DNA from: Bacillus sp. Y1
GTDB lineage: Bacteria > Bacillota > Bacilli > Bacillales > Cytobacillaceae
Length of the DNA: 64,000 bases
Direction of reading: 5' to 3'
Assembly: GCF_003586445.1 (NCBI RefSeq)
Contig: NZ_CP030028.1
Span: 3,982,501-4,046,500, forward strand
Shown piece by piece: positions 24,571 to 32,584 of this stretch. Position 1 is the stretch's first letter, and the number at the start of each line of letters is the position of its first letter. Under the pieces are notes generated by a model. That model made no database searches and was not told the origin of the DNA. It saw only the letters and a list, made by a program, of their open reading frames with translations. A program made the translations under genes and the position numbers.

Positions 24571-25521
24571 TTAGTGATTAACTTTTTTTAGAATTGTACT
24601 TGCAGTTAATTCATCAGTAATTAAAACATCAATAAACTTCCCTTTTAATGCGCCTAAAATACTTTCTACTTTATGTGTCCCTTCAACAACAGCAATCACT
24701 TTTTTAACACTTTTTAGTTCTTCCAAGGTAATGCCAATCACTTTCGTATTTAATGTATCATGGATAGGCTGACCATCTTCATCAAAAAATCGAAAACCAA
24801 TATCTCCAACGGTCCCCACTTCCCGAAGATGAAGTAGATCCTCTTCTTGAAGGTATCCAAGCTTCATTAAAGTGGAGTCAGTAAAAGGGTTCCCAATACC
24901 AATCAATGCGATATCTACATTCCTTCCGCTTTCTAATACGGTTTGGACATCCTGCATTCCCATCAGCCGATCTTTCAATTCTTCCGTTTCAACAATAGCC
25001 GGAGCATATAAATAAGTACACGTACTGTGTAACTTTTTGGCTAGTTCGCTTGCAAGCTGATTCGCATGGATTTGCACTTGTCTCACACCCATTCCACCTT
25101 CCAATGGAACAACCATAACTTCTTCTCTTCTCTCATAAGGGTATTCAAGGACTAGGTTAGACAGTGTCTCTCCCCATGAAATCCCAATGCTTTTAACGTC
25201 TTTCATATTATTTGAAATATAGTTGGCACCAGCTTGACCTACTTCCCTTTTAGCCATTTCACCGGTTAATCCGTTATTTGGAACAACCACTACATCATTA
25301 AGACCAAAATATCGTTCTAGCTTCCGCTCTAACTCTACTGTGTGGACACTTTCATCCTTAATATACACCTTAACGATCCCTTCATCCTTAGCCTTTTGAA
25401 GCAATTTGGATATAACAGGTCTTGAAACACCTAATTTTTCGGCAATCTGTGCCTGCGTCCAGCCATCATTATAATACATACTGGATACCTTCACCAATTG
25501 TCTCTTCTCTTGCCAATCCAC
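24571..25521 (-). CDS. SorC/DeoR-family transcriptional regulator (gat-linked)
   Basis: This regulator of about 316 residues has an N-terminal helix-turn-helix (WTQAQIAEKLGVSRPVISKLL, about residues 20-41 from the upstream ATG) and a C-terminal sugar-phosphate-binding domain with SWGETLSNLV and VALIGIGNPF. SorC proteins respond to phosphorylated sugars. AAGGGAG abuts the ATG at 25530 but is 9 bases from the GTG at 25521, so the GTG is preferred. It follows the gat/dehydrogenase operon after a hairpin and is the prime candidate to bind the ACAAATGTAA operators of gat, aco and ppdK. Confidence 0.9.
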   Translation of the reverse strand: MDWQEKRQLVKVSSMYYNDGWTQAQIAEKLGVSRPVISKLLQKAKDEGIVKVYIKDESVHTVELERKLERYFGLNDVVVVPNNGLTGEMAKREVGQAGANYISNNMKDVKSIGISWGETLSNLVLEYPYERREEVMVVPLEGGMGVRQVQIHANQLASELAKKLHSTCTYLYAPAIVETEELKDRLMGMQDVQTVLESGRNVDIALIGIGNPFTDSTLMKLGYLQEEDLLHLREVGTVGDIGFRFFDEDGQPIHDTLNTKVIGITLEELKSVKKVIAVVEGTHKVESILGALKGKFIDVLITDELTASTILKKVNH

Positions 25522-25557
25522 ATTAGCCATCTCCCTTCACGGCAATGATTTAATAAC

Positions 25558-25567
25558 AAATGTAATG
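25558..25567 (+). promoter_or_regulatory. Single SorC-type half-site upstream of the sorC gene
   Basis: One exact ACAAATGTAA lies 28-37 bases before the regulator's ATG/GTG, in the opposite orientation to the gene. The second box expected 19 bases on is not recognisable (ACATTTTATA). Weak autoregulation is possible. Confidence 0.4.
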
Positions 25568-25619
25568 TATATGAACATTTTATACCATAATTTTTTAAAA
25601 ATCATCTCACCTATAGCAA

Positions 25620-25650
25620 AAGTGCCGAGAATATTCATTCTCGGCACCTA
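25620..25650 (-). terminator. Terminator at the end of the gat/dehydrogenase operon
   Basis: GTGCCGAGAAT pairs with ATTCTCGGCAC around a short loop, and TTTTGC follows on the minus strand. It stands between the frameshifted SDR gene and sorC. Confidence 0.8.
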
Positions 25651-25653
25651 CCT

Positions 25654-26390
25654 TTAAGAACTCTTATATGTTCTCCCACCATCTAGTAGTAAAATTTGGC
25701 CGTGTACATATTTACCCTCATCACCGCTTAAATATTTTACAGCATTACATACATCTTTAGGCGTACCCAGACGTCCAATTGGTATTTCTTTTCTTAAACA
25801 TTCCTTTGACTCGTCTGTCGGATATAAAACATCCAGCATATCCGACTCAATTACCCTTGGTGCCACAACATTTATATTAATATTGTTATTCCCCAGATCC
25901 TTAACAAGAGATCTCATTAAACCAAATGCCCCGCCCTTTGATGATGTATAGTGAATTCCCCCACCAGAACCTGTGATCGCAGAACCAGATCCAATAATAA
26001 CGACACTTCCCCAGGTTCCATTAAGGGATAAATAGACTTTATACTATAAAATAGTCCGTGAAGATTAACAGCCATCGTCTTTTTCCAAGTAGCCCAATCT
26101 ATATCAAGGAAATTTACCGTTCTAGTGATACCTGCCGAGTAAACAAGTGTATGAATAGTTCCAAACTTCTCCTGTATTTCATTCGCCAGGGATTTCACAC
26201 TCTCCCATGAACCTGCATCCACCTCAAAAGGGAATAGATTATTCAGACCACTTTCTGTAATTACTTTGTTTAACATATTTTTATTTATATCTGCAACTGC
26301 AACATGATGCCCTTCTGCACCAAAATTCAAAGCAATTTCTTTACCAATCCCGTTTGCTCCACCAATAATAAGGATATTTTTTTCTTTCAA
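25654..26390 (-). pseudogene. Short-chain dehydrogenase/reductase with a one-base frameshift
   Basis: Two frames together encode one SDR of about 245 residues. The first has the cofactor motif GGANGIGKEIA and YSAGITRT. The second has YTSSK (catalytic YxxxK), NVVAPRVIESDM and a C-terminal GQILLLDGGRT. The join is at a run of four C (26009-26012; GGGG on the coding strand). One extra G there would restore PGGSVVIIGSGSA and a whole number of codons. As read, the first product stops at 157 residues without the catalytic Tyr/Lys. It starts at a TTG that overlaps the upstream SDR gene. Recent mutation, slippage or sequencing error are all possible. Confidence 0.85.
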
Positions 26391-27094
26391 TTTTTTAACA
26401 CCTCATTATCATTGCTTAGTTCATCAACTTCATAATCAAGATATGGTGAACATAGAAGTAAAGCCTTATTAGCCATTGCCTCTATTATTCTTGTTTTTTC
26501 ATAAGTAGCTAGTTTTTTATCATGAAGAGATGCAGGCGGACAAACTCCCTTCACTTTAATACCTCTTCCCTTAAACTCTCTAGAAAGGCCTCTAGTAAAC
26601 GATTCTAAGGCACTCTTAGTTGCAGCGTAATGAGGTCCTATCTCTCCTGTTTCAGCTGAATGTGAAGATATATTAATAATTGTCCCTTCACCTACTTGAA
26701 GCATAAATGGTAAAATTTCTTGACAACAAAGAAATAGGACATCTAAATTCGTTTCAAATGTGTCTAGCCATTTCTCTGTAGTTAGCTGATCTATAGATTC
26801 TATTGCAACCTTTTCTGCATGATTAACAAGTATATCAATTTTACAACTTTTCTCGATAATCTTACTTACAACTGACCTAACAGCCTCAGGTGTATGTAGG
26901 TTATCTGTTATTACATAGGCAGTGCCACCAAAAGAAAGGATTTTTTCTTGAAGATTAGCAGCATCTTCCTCATTAAAGCGATGAATCCAAACCTCTGCTC
27001 CAGCCTTAGCAAGCTTTTCACAAATTTTTGCACCTAGATTATCGTCCACACCAGTTACAAGTGCTACTTTATGATTTAATGTTAAATCAAACAT
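26387..27094 (-). CDS. SDR-family oxidoreductase
   Basis: This 235-residue short-chain dehydrogenase has the catalytic set Ser (INISSHSAETG) and YAATK, and a long conserved helix after it. Its cofactor loop is atypical: TGVDDNLGAKI where TGxxxGIG is usual, and NHAE in place of NNAG. It is in the polyol operon between the zinc alcohol dehydrogenase and a second SDR, with a 4-base overlap with the latter. It probably oxidises a sugar alcohol or keto-sugar. The altered loop could change cofactor preference. Substrate is unknown. Confidence 0.85.
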   Translation of the reverse strand: MFDLTLNHKVALVTGVDDNLGAKICEKLAKAGAEVWIHRFNEEDAANLQEKILSFGGTAYVITDNLHTPEAVRSVVSKIIEKSCKIDILVNHAEKVAIESIDQLTTEKWLDTFETNLDVLFLCCQEILPFMLQVGEGTIINISSHSAETGEIGPHYAATKSALESFTRGLSREFKGRGIKVKGVCPPASLHDKKLATYEKTRIIEAMANKALLLCSPYLDYEVDELSNDNEVLKN

Positions 27095-27108
27095 GACTTC
27101 CCTCTTTT

Positions 27109-28134
27109 CTACGGTTTTATTAGTACTTTTAAAACCTTTTCAGATGGATTATGTGCACATTCAATTGCCTTATCAAGCTCTGATAATGGAAAACGGTGGG
27201 TAATCATATTTTCTACATCAAACACTTTATTTCTTAACATTTGGATGGCACTCTCATAGTTATATGGATTAGATGAATAAGAACCAATTACTTTTATTTC
27301 ATCATTAAAAAACCTGGAAGCTGGTATGGCTATATCTGTGTCTTTAAATGGAGCAAAAACTAATACAGTACCACCTCTTGCTACACACTCCATTGCTTGA
27401 GGAAGAAGTGACTGAATTCCCGCTGAAATAATAACAATATCTGCTCCCTTTCCATTTGTTAGCTCCATTACCTTTTTAACTACTTCTTCATTTTGGCTGT
27501 TTATTGCTTCATCCGCTCCAAATTCTATTGATTTCTCGAGACGATAAGGATTTATATCGCTAACAATAATCTTTGATGCAAGCAAATGCTTTACGATTTG
27601 AATTTGAAGAAGGCCAATTTGGCCAGCACCCATAATAAAGACTGTATCTCCAGGTTGAGTGTCAATTAATTCAAACCCATGGAGACAGCAGGCGATTGGC
27701 TCAACGAGCGCACCTTCCTCATAACTCATCCCATCCGGGAGTCGCCCCATCGTGTGTCTTACATGTAAAGCGGGAACACGAATATATTCTGAAAAACCAC
27801 CTGGGTCAAGATTTGTTTGTTTAAATTGATCACAAAGGCTGTATGAACCTCTTTTGCAATAATGACATGTGAAACACGGAACATGATGGGCTACAAATAC
27901 TCTGTCACCCACTTGATAATCTTCTACTTTGCCTCCTACTTTAATTATTTCTCCTGAGACCTCATGACCTAGAACAGTTTGTGGGGGAACCTTTTGATCA
28001 AGTACTTTATGAATATCTGTACCGCAAAGTCCACATGCATGCATTTTTATTAATACCTCATCCTCCCCAATGCTAGGAATTGGGCGGTCTTCACACCTTA
28101 TGTTTTCTTTGTCATAAAAGGCCGCTACTTTCAT
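27109..28134 (-). CDS. Zinc-dependent medium-chain alcohol/polyol dehydrogenase
   Basis: This protein of about 341 residues belongs to the sorbitol/threonine/butanediol dehydrogenase group. It has the catalytic zinc ligand region CGLCGTDIHKV and GHEVSGEI, four structural zinc cysteines (CFTCHYCKRGSYSLC), and the NAD fold GAGQIGLLQIQIVK. The start at 28134 (MKVAAFYDKENIRC) matches family N-termini; a longer GTG-started frame would overlap the upstream gene. It probably oxidises the imported polyol or its phosphate to a ketose. The zinc enzyme and galactitol-type PTS together resemble galactitol-1-phosphate dehydrogenase loci, though GatD identity is not proven. Confidence 0.87.
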   Translation of the reverse strand: MKVAAFYDKENIRCEDRPIPSIGEDEVLIKMHACGLCGTDIHKVLDQKVPPQTVLGHEVSGEIIKVGGKVEDYQVGDRVFVAHHVPCFTCHYCKRGSYSLCDQFKQTNLDPGGFSEYIRVPALHVRHTMGRLPDGMSYEEGALVEPIACCLHGFELIDTQPGDTVFIMGAGQIGLLQIQIVKHLLASKIIVSDINPYRLEKSIEFGADEAINSQNEEVVKKVMELTNGKGADIVIISAGIQSLLPQAMECVARGGTVLVFAPFKDTDIAIPASRFFNDEIKVIGSYSSNPYNYESAIQMLRNKVFDVENMITHRFPLSELDKAIECAHNPSEKVLKVLIKP

Positions 28135-28156
28135 TCGTAATTCTTTGTCCTTAGAT

Positions 28157-28615
28157 TCATTTTGACTGTACTGAGTCACAACGTTCACGAATCCCACATC
28201 CTTCCAATTTACTTTCGATAACTTCTAATAATTCCTTATATCCTTCGAGATTACTAGATACCCAGTATCTACCACCTAATAGACGATATTTCCCAATTCT
28301 TATAAAAGCCTTTCCTACATAACCGTAGTCTTTAAGTGTCAGTTCATCTACATCTTTCCATTTATACTCATGCTTTCTCCAAAACCCTTCAAAAATAATG
28401 GATTCAGGTGTTAACGTAATACTAGATGGATTATTTAAACCTATAAGAGAAGATATTAATAATAGAGGCATTGCTACTAAGATTAGTTGATATATACCCA
28501 ATGGGCCATTCATTATTACTCCATGTACTGCCCATATAAACAAACCAATCATTAAAACCACCGGAAAAATAATAGAAAGCCAAAGTACATGTGTACTGTA
28601 TCGATAGTGCTTCAT
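28157..28615 (-). CDS. Small membrane protein with a bacterial PH-like domain
   Basis: This 152-residue protein has two membrane spans in its N-terminal half (LSIIFPVVLMIGLFIWAVHG and ILVAMPLLLISSLIGL), followed by a beta-rich stretch (SITLTPESIIFEGFWRKHEYKWKDVDELTLKDYG) typical of bacterial PH/YdbT-like domains. I know no function for it. It sits between gatB and the dehydrogenase genes of the polyol operon, has a strong GGGGGAAGG site, and is preceded by a terminator-like hairpin. Its presence inside a PTS operon is unusual. Confidence 0.7.
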   Translation of the reverse strand: MKHYRYSTHVLWLSIIFPVVLMIGLFIWAVHGVIMNGPLGIYQLILVAMPLLLISSLIGLNNPSSITLTPESIIFEGFWRKHEYKWKDVDELTLKDYGYVGKAFIRIGKYRLLGGRYWVSSNLEGYKELLEVIESKLEGCGIRERCDSVQSK

Positions 28616-28635
28616 AACCCTTCCCCCATTTGTAG

Positions 28636-28674
28636 AAAAAGCAAAAAAACTCTAAATTAGTTTTTTTGCTTTTT
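28636..28674 (-). terminator. Internal terminator/attenuator after the PTS genes
   Basis: A perfect 16-base stem (AAAAAGCAAAAAAACT with its complement) lies 15 bases past the IIB gene, with a U-rich flank on the transcribed strand. It should reduce transcription of the membrane protein and dehydrogenases relative to the PTS genes. Confidence 0.75.
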
Positions 28675-28688
28675 CTTCTTTTTGTTAT

Positions 28689-28967
28689 TTATTCAATATA
28701 GCTAATAATTTTTTGAATATCAGCATCAATTCCAACTCCTGTAAGGAAAGAAATCGTTTGAATAACTGGTGTGTCTCCAGTATCACTAACCGGTGTAGTC
28801 GTAACAATTAAATCTGCTCCTCTGGCCTTTGAAGGTACCTCAGATGCTTTACATTGTTCAACAATAACATTTATGCCTTTGTTCTTTAGTGTTTCTTCTA
28901 TCTTCTTCGCTACTACAGTTGATGTTGCAACCGCTGTTCCACAAGATACTAAGATTTTCTTTGCCAT
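28689..28967 (-). CDS. PTS galactitol-type EIIB component
   Basis: This 92-residue cytoplasmic phosphocarrier receives phosphate from IIA and passes it to the sugar in IIC. The active Cys9 lies in ILVSCGTAVATSTVV, as in GatB/SgcB. It is the third PTS gene of the operon (IIA-IIC-IIB). The GGGGG ribosome site is well placed. The galactitol family also transports other hexitols and pentitols, so galactitol is not assured as substrate. Confidence 0.92.
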   Translation of the reverse strand: MAKKILVSCGTAVATSTVVAKKIEETLKNKGINVIVEQCKASEVPSKARGADLIVTTTPVSDTGDTPVIQTISFLTGVGIDADIQKIISYIE

Positions 28968-29004
28968 AATAAATTCCCCCTATGTTAATTTCATTAGTTA
29001 TTGT

Positions 29005-30423
29005 TTAAGCCTTGAACGCATTTCCATTTTCCCCTGTTGTAATAACAGGCTTTAACGTCTTTGGATCTAATCCCATTTCATTTGCATATTGTTTTTTAAT
29101 GTCATTTCGTACCCAGTACCAAAGTAAAGCATAGGCAGCCGCTGCAACAATTGCTCCAATAAAGTATGGGTTACTCGGATCTAATAAGCGAACAATAATC
29201 CATGGAATAACGTGGGATCCTAAATCAATCCCAGAAATTTGGGTTGCTCCCTCAGGGAAATCAAAACCGACTGCTCTTCCCATTGTTGTTGCTAAATCTG
29301 CAAGATTAGTAGCAATAAAGAATACAATCATTAAAGTTACGATACTATTGATAATACCTCGAATAATATTTCCTCTTGCTGCTGCAACTGCCCAAACCAC
29401 AGTGAATGGAAGAACCGCAAAATCTGCAAAAGGTAACATTCCGTTATACGGAAGAATTACAGCTAATAATAGAGTGATAGGAACCATGATTAACGCAACA
29501 GCCATATTAGATGCGGTTCCAATTACGATTGCTGTATCAAGGCCAATATAAACATTTTTCCCTGGGAACTTTTTGTTAATTAGGTCTCGAGCTCCTTCAG
29601 AAATAGGAATAAGTCCTTCCATCAAAAGCGCTACCATTCTTGGCATTAGGATTAATACTGCCGACATTTGTATACCCAATGTTAGAATTCCTTTTGCATC
29701 GTACCCCCCTAGGAATCCGATGAGAAGACCTAGTACTAACCCCATTACAAGTGGTTCACCGAATATACCAAATTTCTTTTTTAACGTTTCAGGGTCTGCC
29801 TCAATTTTATTAATTCCTGGTATCTTGTCTAAGATTCTGTTACTTGCGTAGGTGATAGGAGCAAAGTTAACTGTCTCGGAATGAGCCATTGACACTCCCT
29901 TCAGACCAAAATGGTGTTCAACCGCTGGAGCAGTCCAGTCTGCCAACTTAAGTGTAATAGCTGAAACAATTAATCCCACAGCAATTGCTAGAATCATATT
30001 GTCATAAGCATAATAAGTAACAGAAGCAGCAAAGATTAGATGCCAGAAGTTCCAAATATCTACGTTAAGCGTCTTAGTTAAATTCGTAGATAGCATGATT
30101 ACATTTAATACTAATACTAGTGGAATCATTAATGGTGCAACTGGTGTACCAAATGAAATGGCCGCACCTATTGGCCAACCCACATCGAGAATATCAAGAT
30201 TCAGCCCTAATTTTTCAACCATGGCTTGAGCAGCAGGTCCAATTGCTCCGGATAAAAGGCCAATAACAAGATTTACCCCTATAAATCCAATCCCGATAGT
30301 AATACCAGCAGTAAATGACCTTTTGAAGCCTTGCTTTAAAAACAAACCAAAAACCGTCATAATGATTGGAAGCATGATCGAAGGACCTAAATCTAATACA
30401 AAATCAACAGCTTGCTTAATCAT
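29005..30423 (-). CDS. PTS galactitol-type EIIC permease
   Basis: This 472-residue membrane protein of the GatC family has about ten hydrophobic segments. It forms the sugar channel and works with the IIA and IIB proteins encoded on either side. Family features include GPSIMLPIIMTVFGL near the start, GWPIGAAISFGTPVAPLMIP, and GLDTAIVIGTASNMAVALIM. A cre-like site lies upstream of its start in the gap after the IIA gene. Substrate is inferred to be a sugar alcohol from the family and from the dehydrogenases in the operon. Confidence 0.93.
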   Translation of the reverse strand: MIKQAVDFVLDLGPSIMLPIIMTVFGLFLKQGFKRSFTAGITIGIGFIGVNLVIGLLSGAIGPAAQAMVEKLGLNLDILDVGWPIGAAISFGTPVAPLMIPLVLVLNVIMLSTNLTKTLNVDIWNFWHLIFAASVTYYAYDNMILAIAVGLIVSAITLKLADWTAPAVEHHFGLKGVSMAHSETVNFAPITYASNRILDKIPGINKIEADPETLKKKFGIFGEPLVMGLVLGLLIGFLGGYDAKGILTLGIQMSAVLILMPRMVALLMEGLIPISEGARDLINKKFPGKNVYIGLDTAIVIGTASNMAVALIMVPITLLLAVILPYNGMLPFADFAVLPFTVVWAVAAARGNIIRGIINSIVTLMIVFFIATNLADLATTMGRAVGFDFPEGATQISGIDLGSHVIPWIIVRLLDPSNPYFIGAIVAAAAYALLWYWVRNDIKKQYANEMGLDPKTLKPVITTGENGNAFKA

Positions 30424-30443
30424 TGAAAGACCCCCTAGTTTTA

Positions 30444-30457
30444 AGTTAGCGCTTACA
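30444..30457. promoter_or_regulatory. cre-like box inside the gat operon
   Basis: AGTTAGCGCTTACA (minus: TGTAAGCGCTAACT) matches the cre consensus except for the last base. It sits between the IIA and IIC genes, where CcpA could act as a roadblock. Confidence 0.5.
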
Positions 30458-30476
30458 TTTATGGTGAAATAACATC

Positions 30477-30953
30477 CTAAACACTAATTTGGTTTAACTC
30501 TTTGTCTAAAATATCAACAACTTCTTTAGCAGATTGTGCATCTTTTAGCTGGGACATCGCTGCTTCATTTTGAAAAACATCCATTAATCTTTCTAGCATA
30601 ACCAATTGCTTTGAGGGTTCTGTAATAGCTAACATTAGCACAATTTCAACGTTTACTGATGTTTCCGGACTACCCATCATTTTAAATTCAACAGGATTCT
30701 CTAATATTGCAACCGAAATCATAGGGCTTATCACATGCTCTGGATCTGTATGAGGAATCGCCACTCCCATAGTTGCTAGTGGTAATCCAGTTGAAAAAAC
30801 TTTTTCCCTTTCTAATATGGCTGGTAGAAAAGAGTCTTTTACATAATTGAGCTTCTTCAATTCTTCACACAGAACCGCAATGACCTCATCACTATTTTTT
30901 GCTTTTACATTCAAACGAACTACCTTTTCATCAAGGTTTATTAATTTTCCCAT
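30477..30953 (-). CDS. PTS EIIA component, fructose/galactitol type
   Basis: This 158-residue cytoplasmic protein accepts phosphate from HPr at His68 in GVAIPHTDPEHV and hands it to IIB. The fold belongs to the PTS_EIIA_2 family (GatA, FrvA, MtlF). It is the first gene of the polyol operon, with an AGAAGGAGGG site. The promoter and SorC-type operator lie 42-103 bases upstream. Confidence 0.92.
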   Translation of the reverse strand: MGKLINLDEKVVRLNVKAKNSDEVIAVLCEELKKLNYVKDSFLPAILEREKVFSTGLPLATMGVAIPHTDPEHVISPMISVAILENPVEFKMMGSPETSVNVEIVLMLAITEPSKQLVMLERLMDVFQNEAAMSQLKDAQSAKEVVDILDKELNQISV

Positions 30954-30994
30954 AATATATCCCTCCTTCTTTATGTATTACTGAAACAAGCCTT

Positions 30995-31023
30995 TTACTT
31001 TTGTTCAGGTATGTTACATTTGT
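30995..31023 (-). promoter_or_regulatory. SorC-type operator of the gat operon
   Basis: On the minus strand ACAAATGTAA (31023-31014) and ACAAAAGTAA (31004-30995) are direct repeats 19 bases apart with CATACCTGA between. It begins 4 bases after the -10 of the gat promoter and differs from the ppdK operator at only two positions. Confidence 0.72.
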
Positions 31024-31027
31024 AATT

Positions 31028-31056
31028 ATCATAAAATATCATAACGAAACAGTCAA
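31028..31056 (-). promoter_or_regulatory. Predicted sigma-A promoter of the gat operon
   Basis: TTGACT (31056-31051), a 17-base spacer and TATGAT (31033-31028) on the minus strand. Confidence 0.75.
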
Positions 31057-31123
31057 GTTGTTTTTAGATAATTCTAACTATTAACATTTTTCGACACTAA
31101 ATAAAAAGTGGACAATTACACGA

Positions 31124-31148
31124 AAAAGCCTACAAAAAGTAAGCTTTT
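31124..31148 (-). terminator. Terminator of the aco-type operon
   Basis: AAAAGC-TAC pairs with GTA-GCTTTT with one mismatch, 16 bases past the last stop. It ends in a T-rich flank on both strands. Confidence 0.65.
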
Positions 31149-31163
31149 AACGTGCAAATTCTA

Positions 31164-32570
31164 CTATACAGCTGATTGTATTGCTTTTTGTGTTTTTAGT
31201 TTATTGACCGCATTCACTGCGGCTTCGTAGAAAGTCTCTGATAATGACGGATGCGGATGAATCATTTTGGCAGCCTCATCTATCGTCCCTTCTAAATACA
31301 TGAAAGCTGAAGCTTCTGAGATCATTTCCGTTACATGTGACCCGGCCATAACCACACCGATGATTTCACCGTATTTTGCCTCATAGATAATCTTTGTAAA
31401 TCCTTCCGGTTCTCCAGCACTCAGTGCTTTCCCACTACCAGCAAAGTCGAATTTTTCTACACGTACATCAAGCCCCTGCTTTTTCGCTTCCTCCTCGGAC
31501 AGACCAACGGAGGCGATTTCAGGGAGCGTATAAATACAACGGGGCATGACTTTATAGTCGATAACATCCATCTCTCCAGCAGCATTATTCGCGGCAACAA
31601 TTCCTTCTGCACTTGCTGCGTGTGCGAGCTGCCAACCGCCGATTACATCCCCAACTGCATAAACATGATCGTGAGTGGTTTCCATCTTTTCATTAACTTT
31701 AATGAAGGGGCCGTTCTGTTCTAGATTAAGTTCTGTGACTGCGGATAAATTCGGGCGGCGTCCAGTGCTTACGAGTAATGTATCTGCTTGCAATGAAAGC
31801 TCTTTTCCCTTTGAATCCTGGCAAATGACCGTTTTCACACCCTCTGTTTCTTGAACTCTTTGTACTTTTGCACCTGTATGGATGTTGATTCCCTTTTTCT
31901 TTAACATCTTTGTTAAGAATTTTGAAGCTTCCACATCTTCTGTGGGGATGATCCGGTCAGCAGCCTCGACGATGCTTACTTGCGCTTTAAGAGATGCAAA
32001 AATAGTCGCAAATTCAACTCCAATCACTCCGCCACCAATAATAATAACTGATTTAGGAATCTCTGGAATATCAAAGATCGTATCACTTGTATCAAAATGA
32101 ACCGTATCCAGCCCTGCAATTGGCGGCACAGCAGGGGTCGACCCTGTTGCGACAATCACTTTTGCAGCCTTAACAGTCTCTTCCCCATCAGATGTTTTCA
32201 CCTTCACTTCTCCGCCGGGTAGAACCGATCCATATCCGTTATAAACATCAATCTTCCCCTGCTTTAGTAGAAAGGCGATGCCTCCACGTAGTCGCTGAAT
32301 CACATCATCTTTTCGCTTTTTCATTTTGCTAAAAGAAAAGCTAAGGTCACCAGTTTCAATGCCCCAATCCTTCGCCTTTTCAATTTGCTCAATGACTTCA
32401 GAATGTTTCAAATAGGTTTTTGATGGGATACAGCCGCGGTTTAGACATGTTCCACCAAGGAAGTCTGCCTCGATGAGAGCAGTTTTTTTTCCCAACTCCG
32501 CAGCATGTAAGGCAGCTACATAGCCTCCGGGCCCTCCTCCAACCACAACAATATCGTAGGATTTCACCAT
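31164..32570 (-). CDS. Dihydrolipoyl dehydrogenase (E3)
   Basis: This 468-residue flavoprotein reoxidises the lipoyl group of the E2 subunit with NAD+. It has the FAD motif VVGGGPGGYVAALHAA (9-24), redox-active Cys42/Cys47 in GGTCLNRGCIPSK, the NAD motif IIGGGVIGVEFATIF, and the C-terminal HPHPSLSE with catalytic His. It is last in a four-gene operon coding a full 2-oxo-acid or acetoin-type dehydrogenase complex. Length is normal. Confidence 0.93.
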   Translation of the reverse strand: MVKSYDIVVVGGGPGGYVAALHAAELGKKTALIEADFLGGTCLNRGCIPSKTYLKHSEVIEQIEKAKDWGIETGDLSFSFSKMKKRKDDVIQRLRGGIAFLLKQGKIDVYNGYGSVLPGGEVKVKTSDGEETVKAAKVIVATGSTPAVPPIAGLDTVHFDTSDTIFDIPEIPKSVIIIGGGVIGVEFATIFASLKAQVSIVEAADRIIPTEDVEASKFLTKMLKKKGINIHTGAKVQRVQETEGVKTVICQDSKGKELSLQADTLLVSTGRRPNLSAVTELNLEQNGPFIKVNEKMETTHDHVYAVGDVIGGWQLAHAASAEGIVAANNAAGEMDVIDYKVMPRCIYTLPEIASVGLSEEEAKKQGLDVRVEKFDFAGSGKALSAGEPEGFTKIIYEAKYGEIIGVVMAGSHVTEMISEASAFMYLEGTIDEAAKMIHPHPSLSETFYEAAVNAVNKLKTQKAIQSAV

Positions 32571-32584
32571 GTATTATTCACCCC

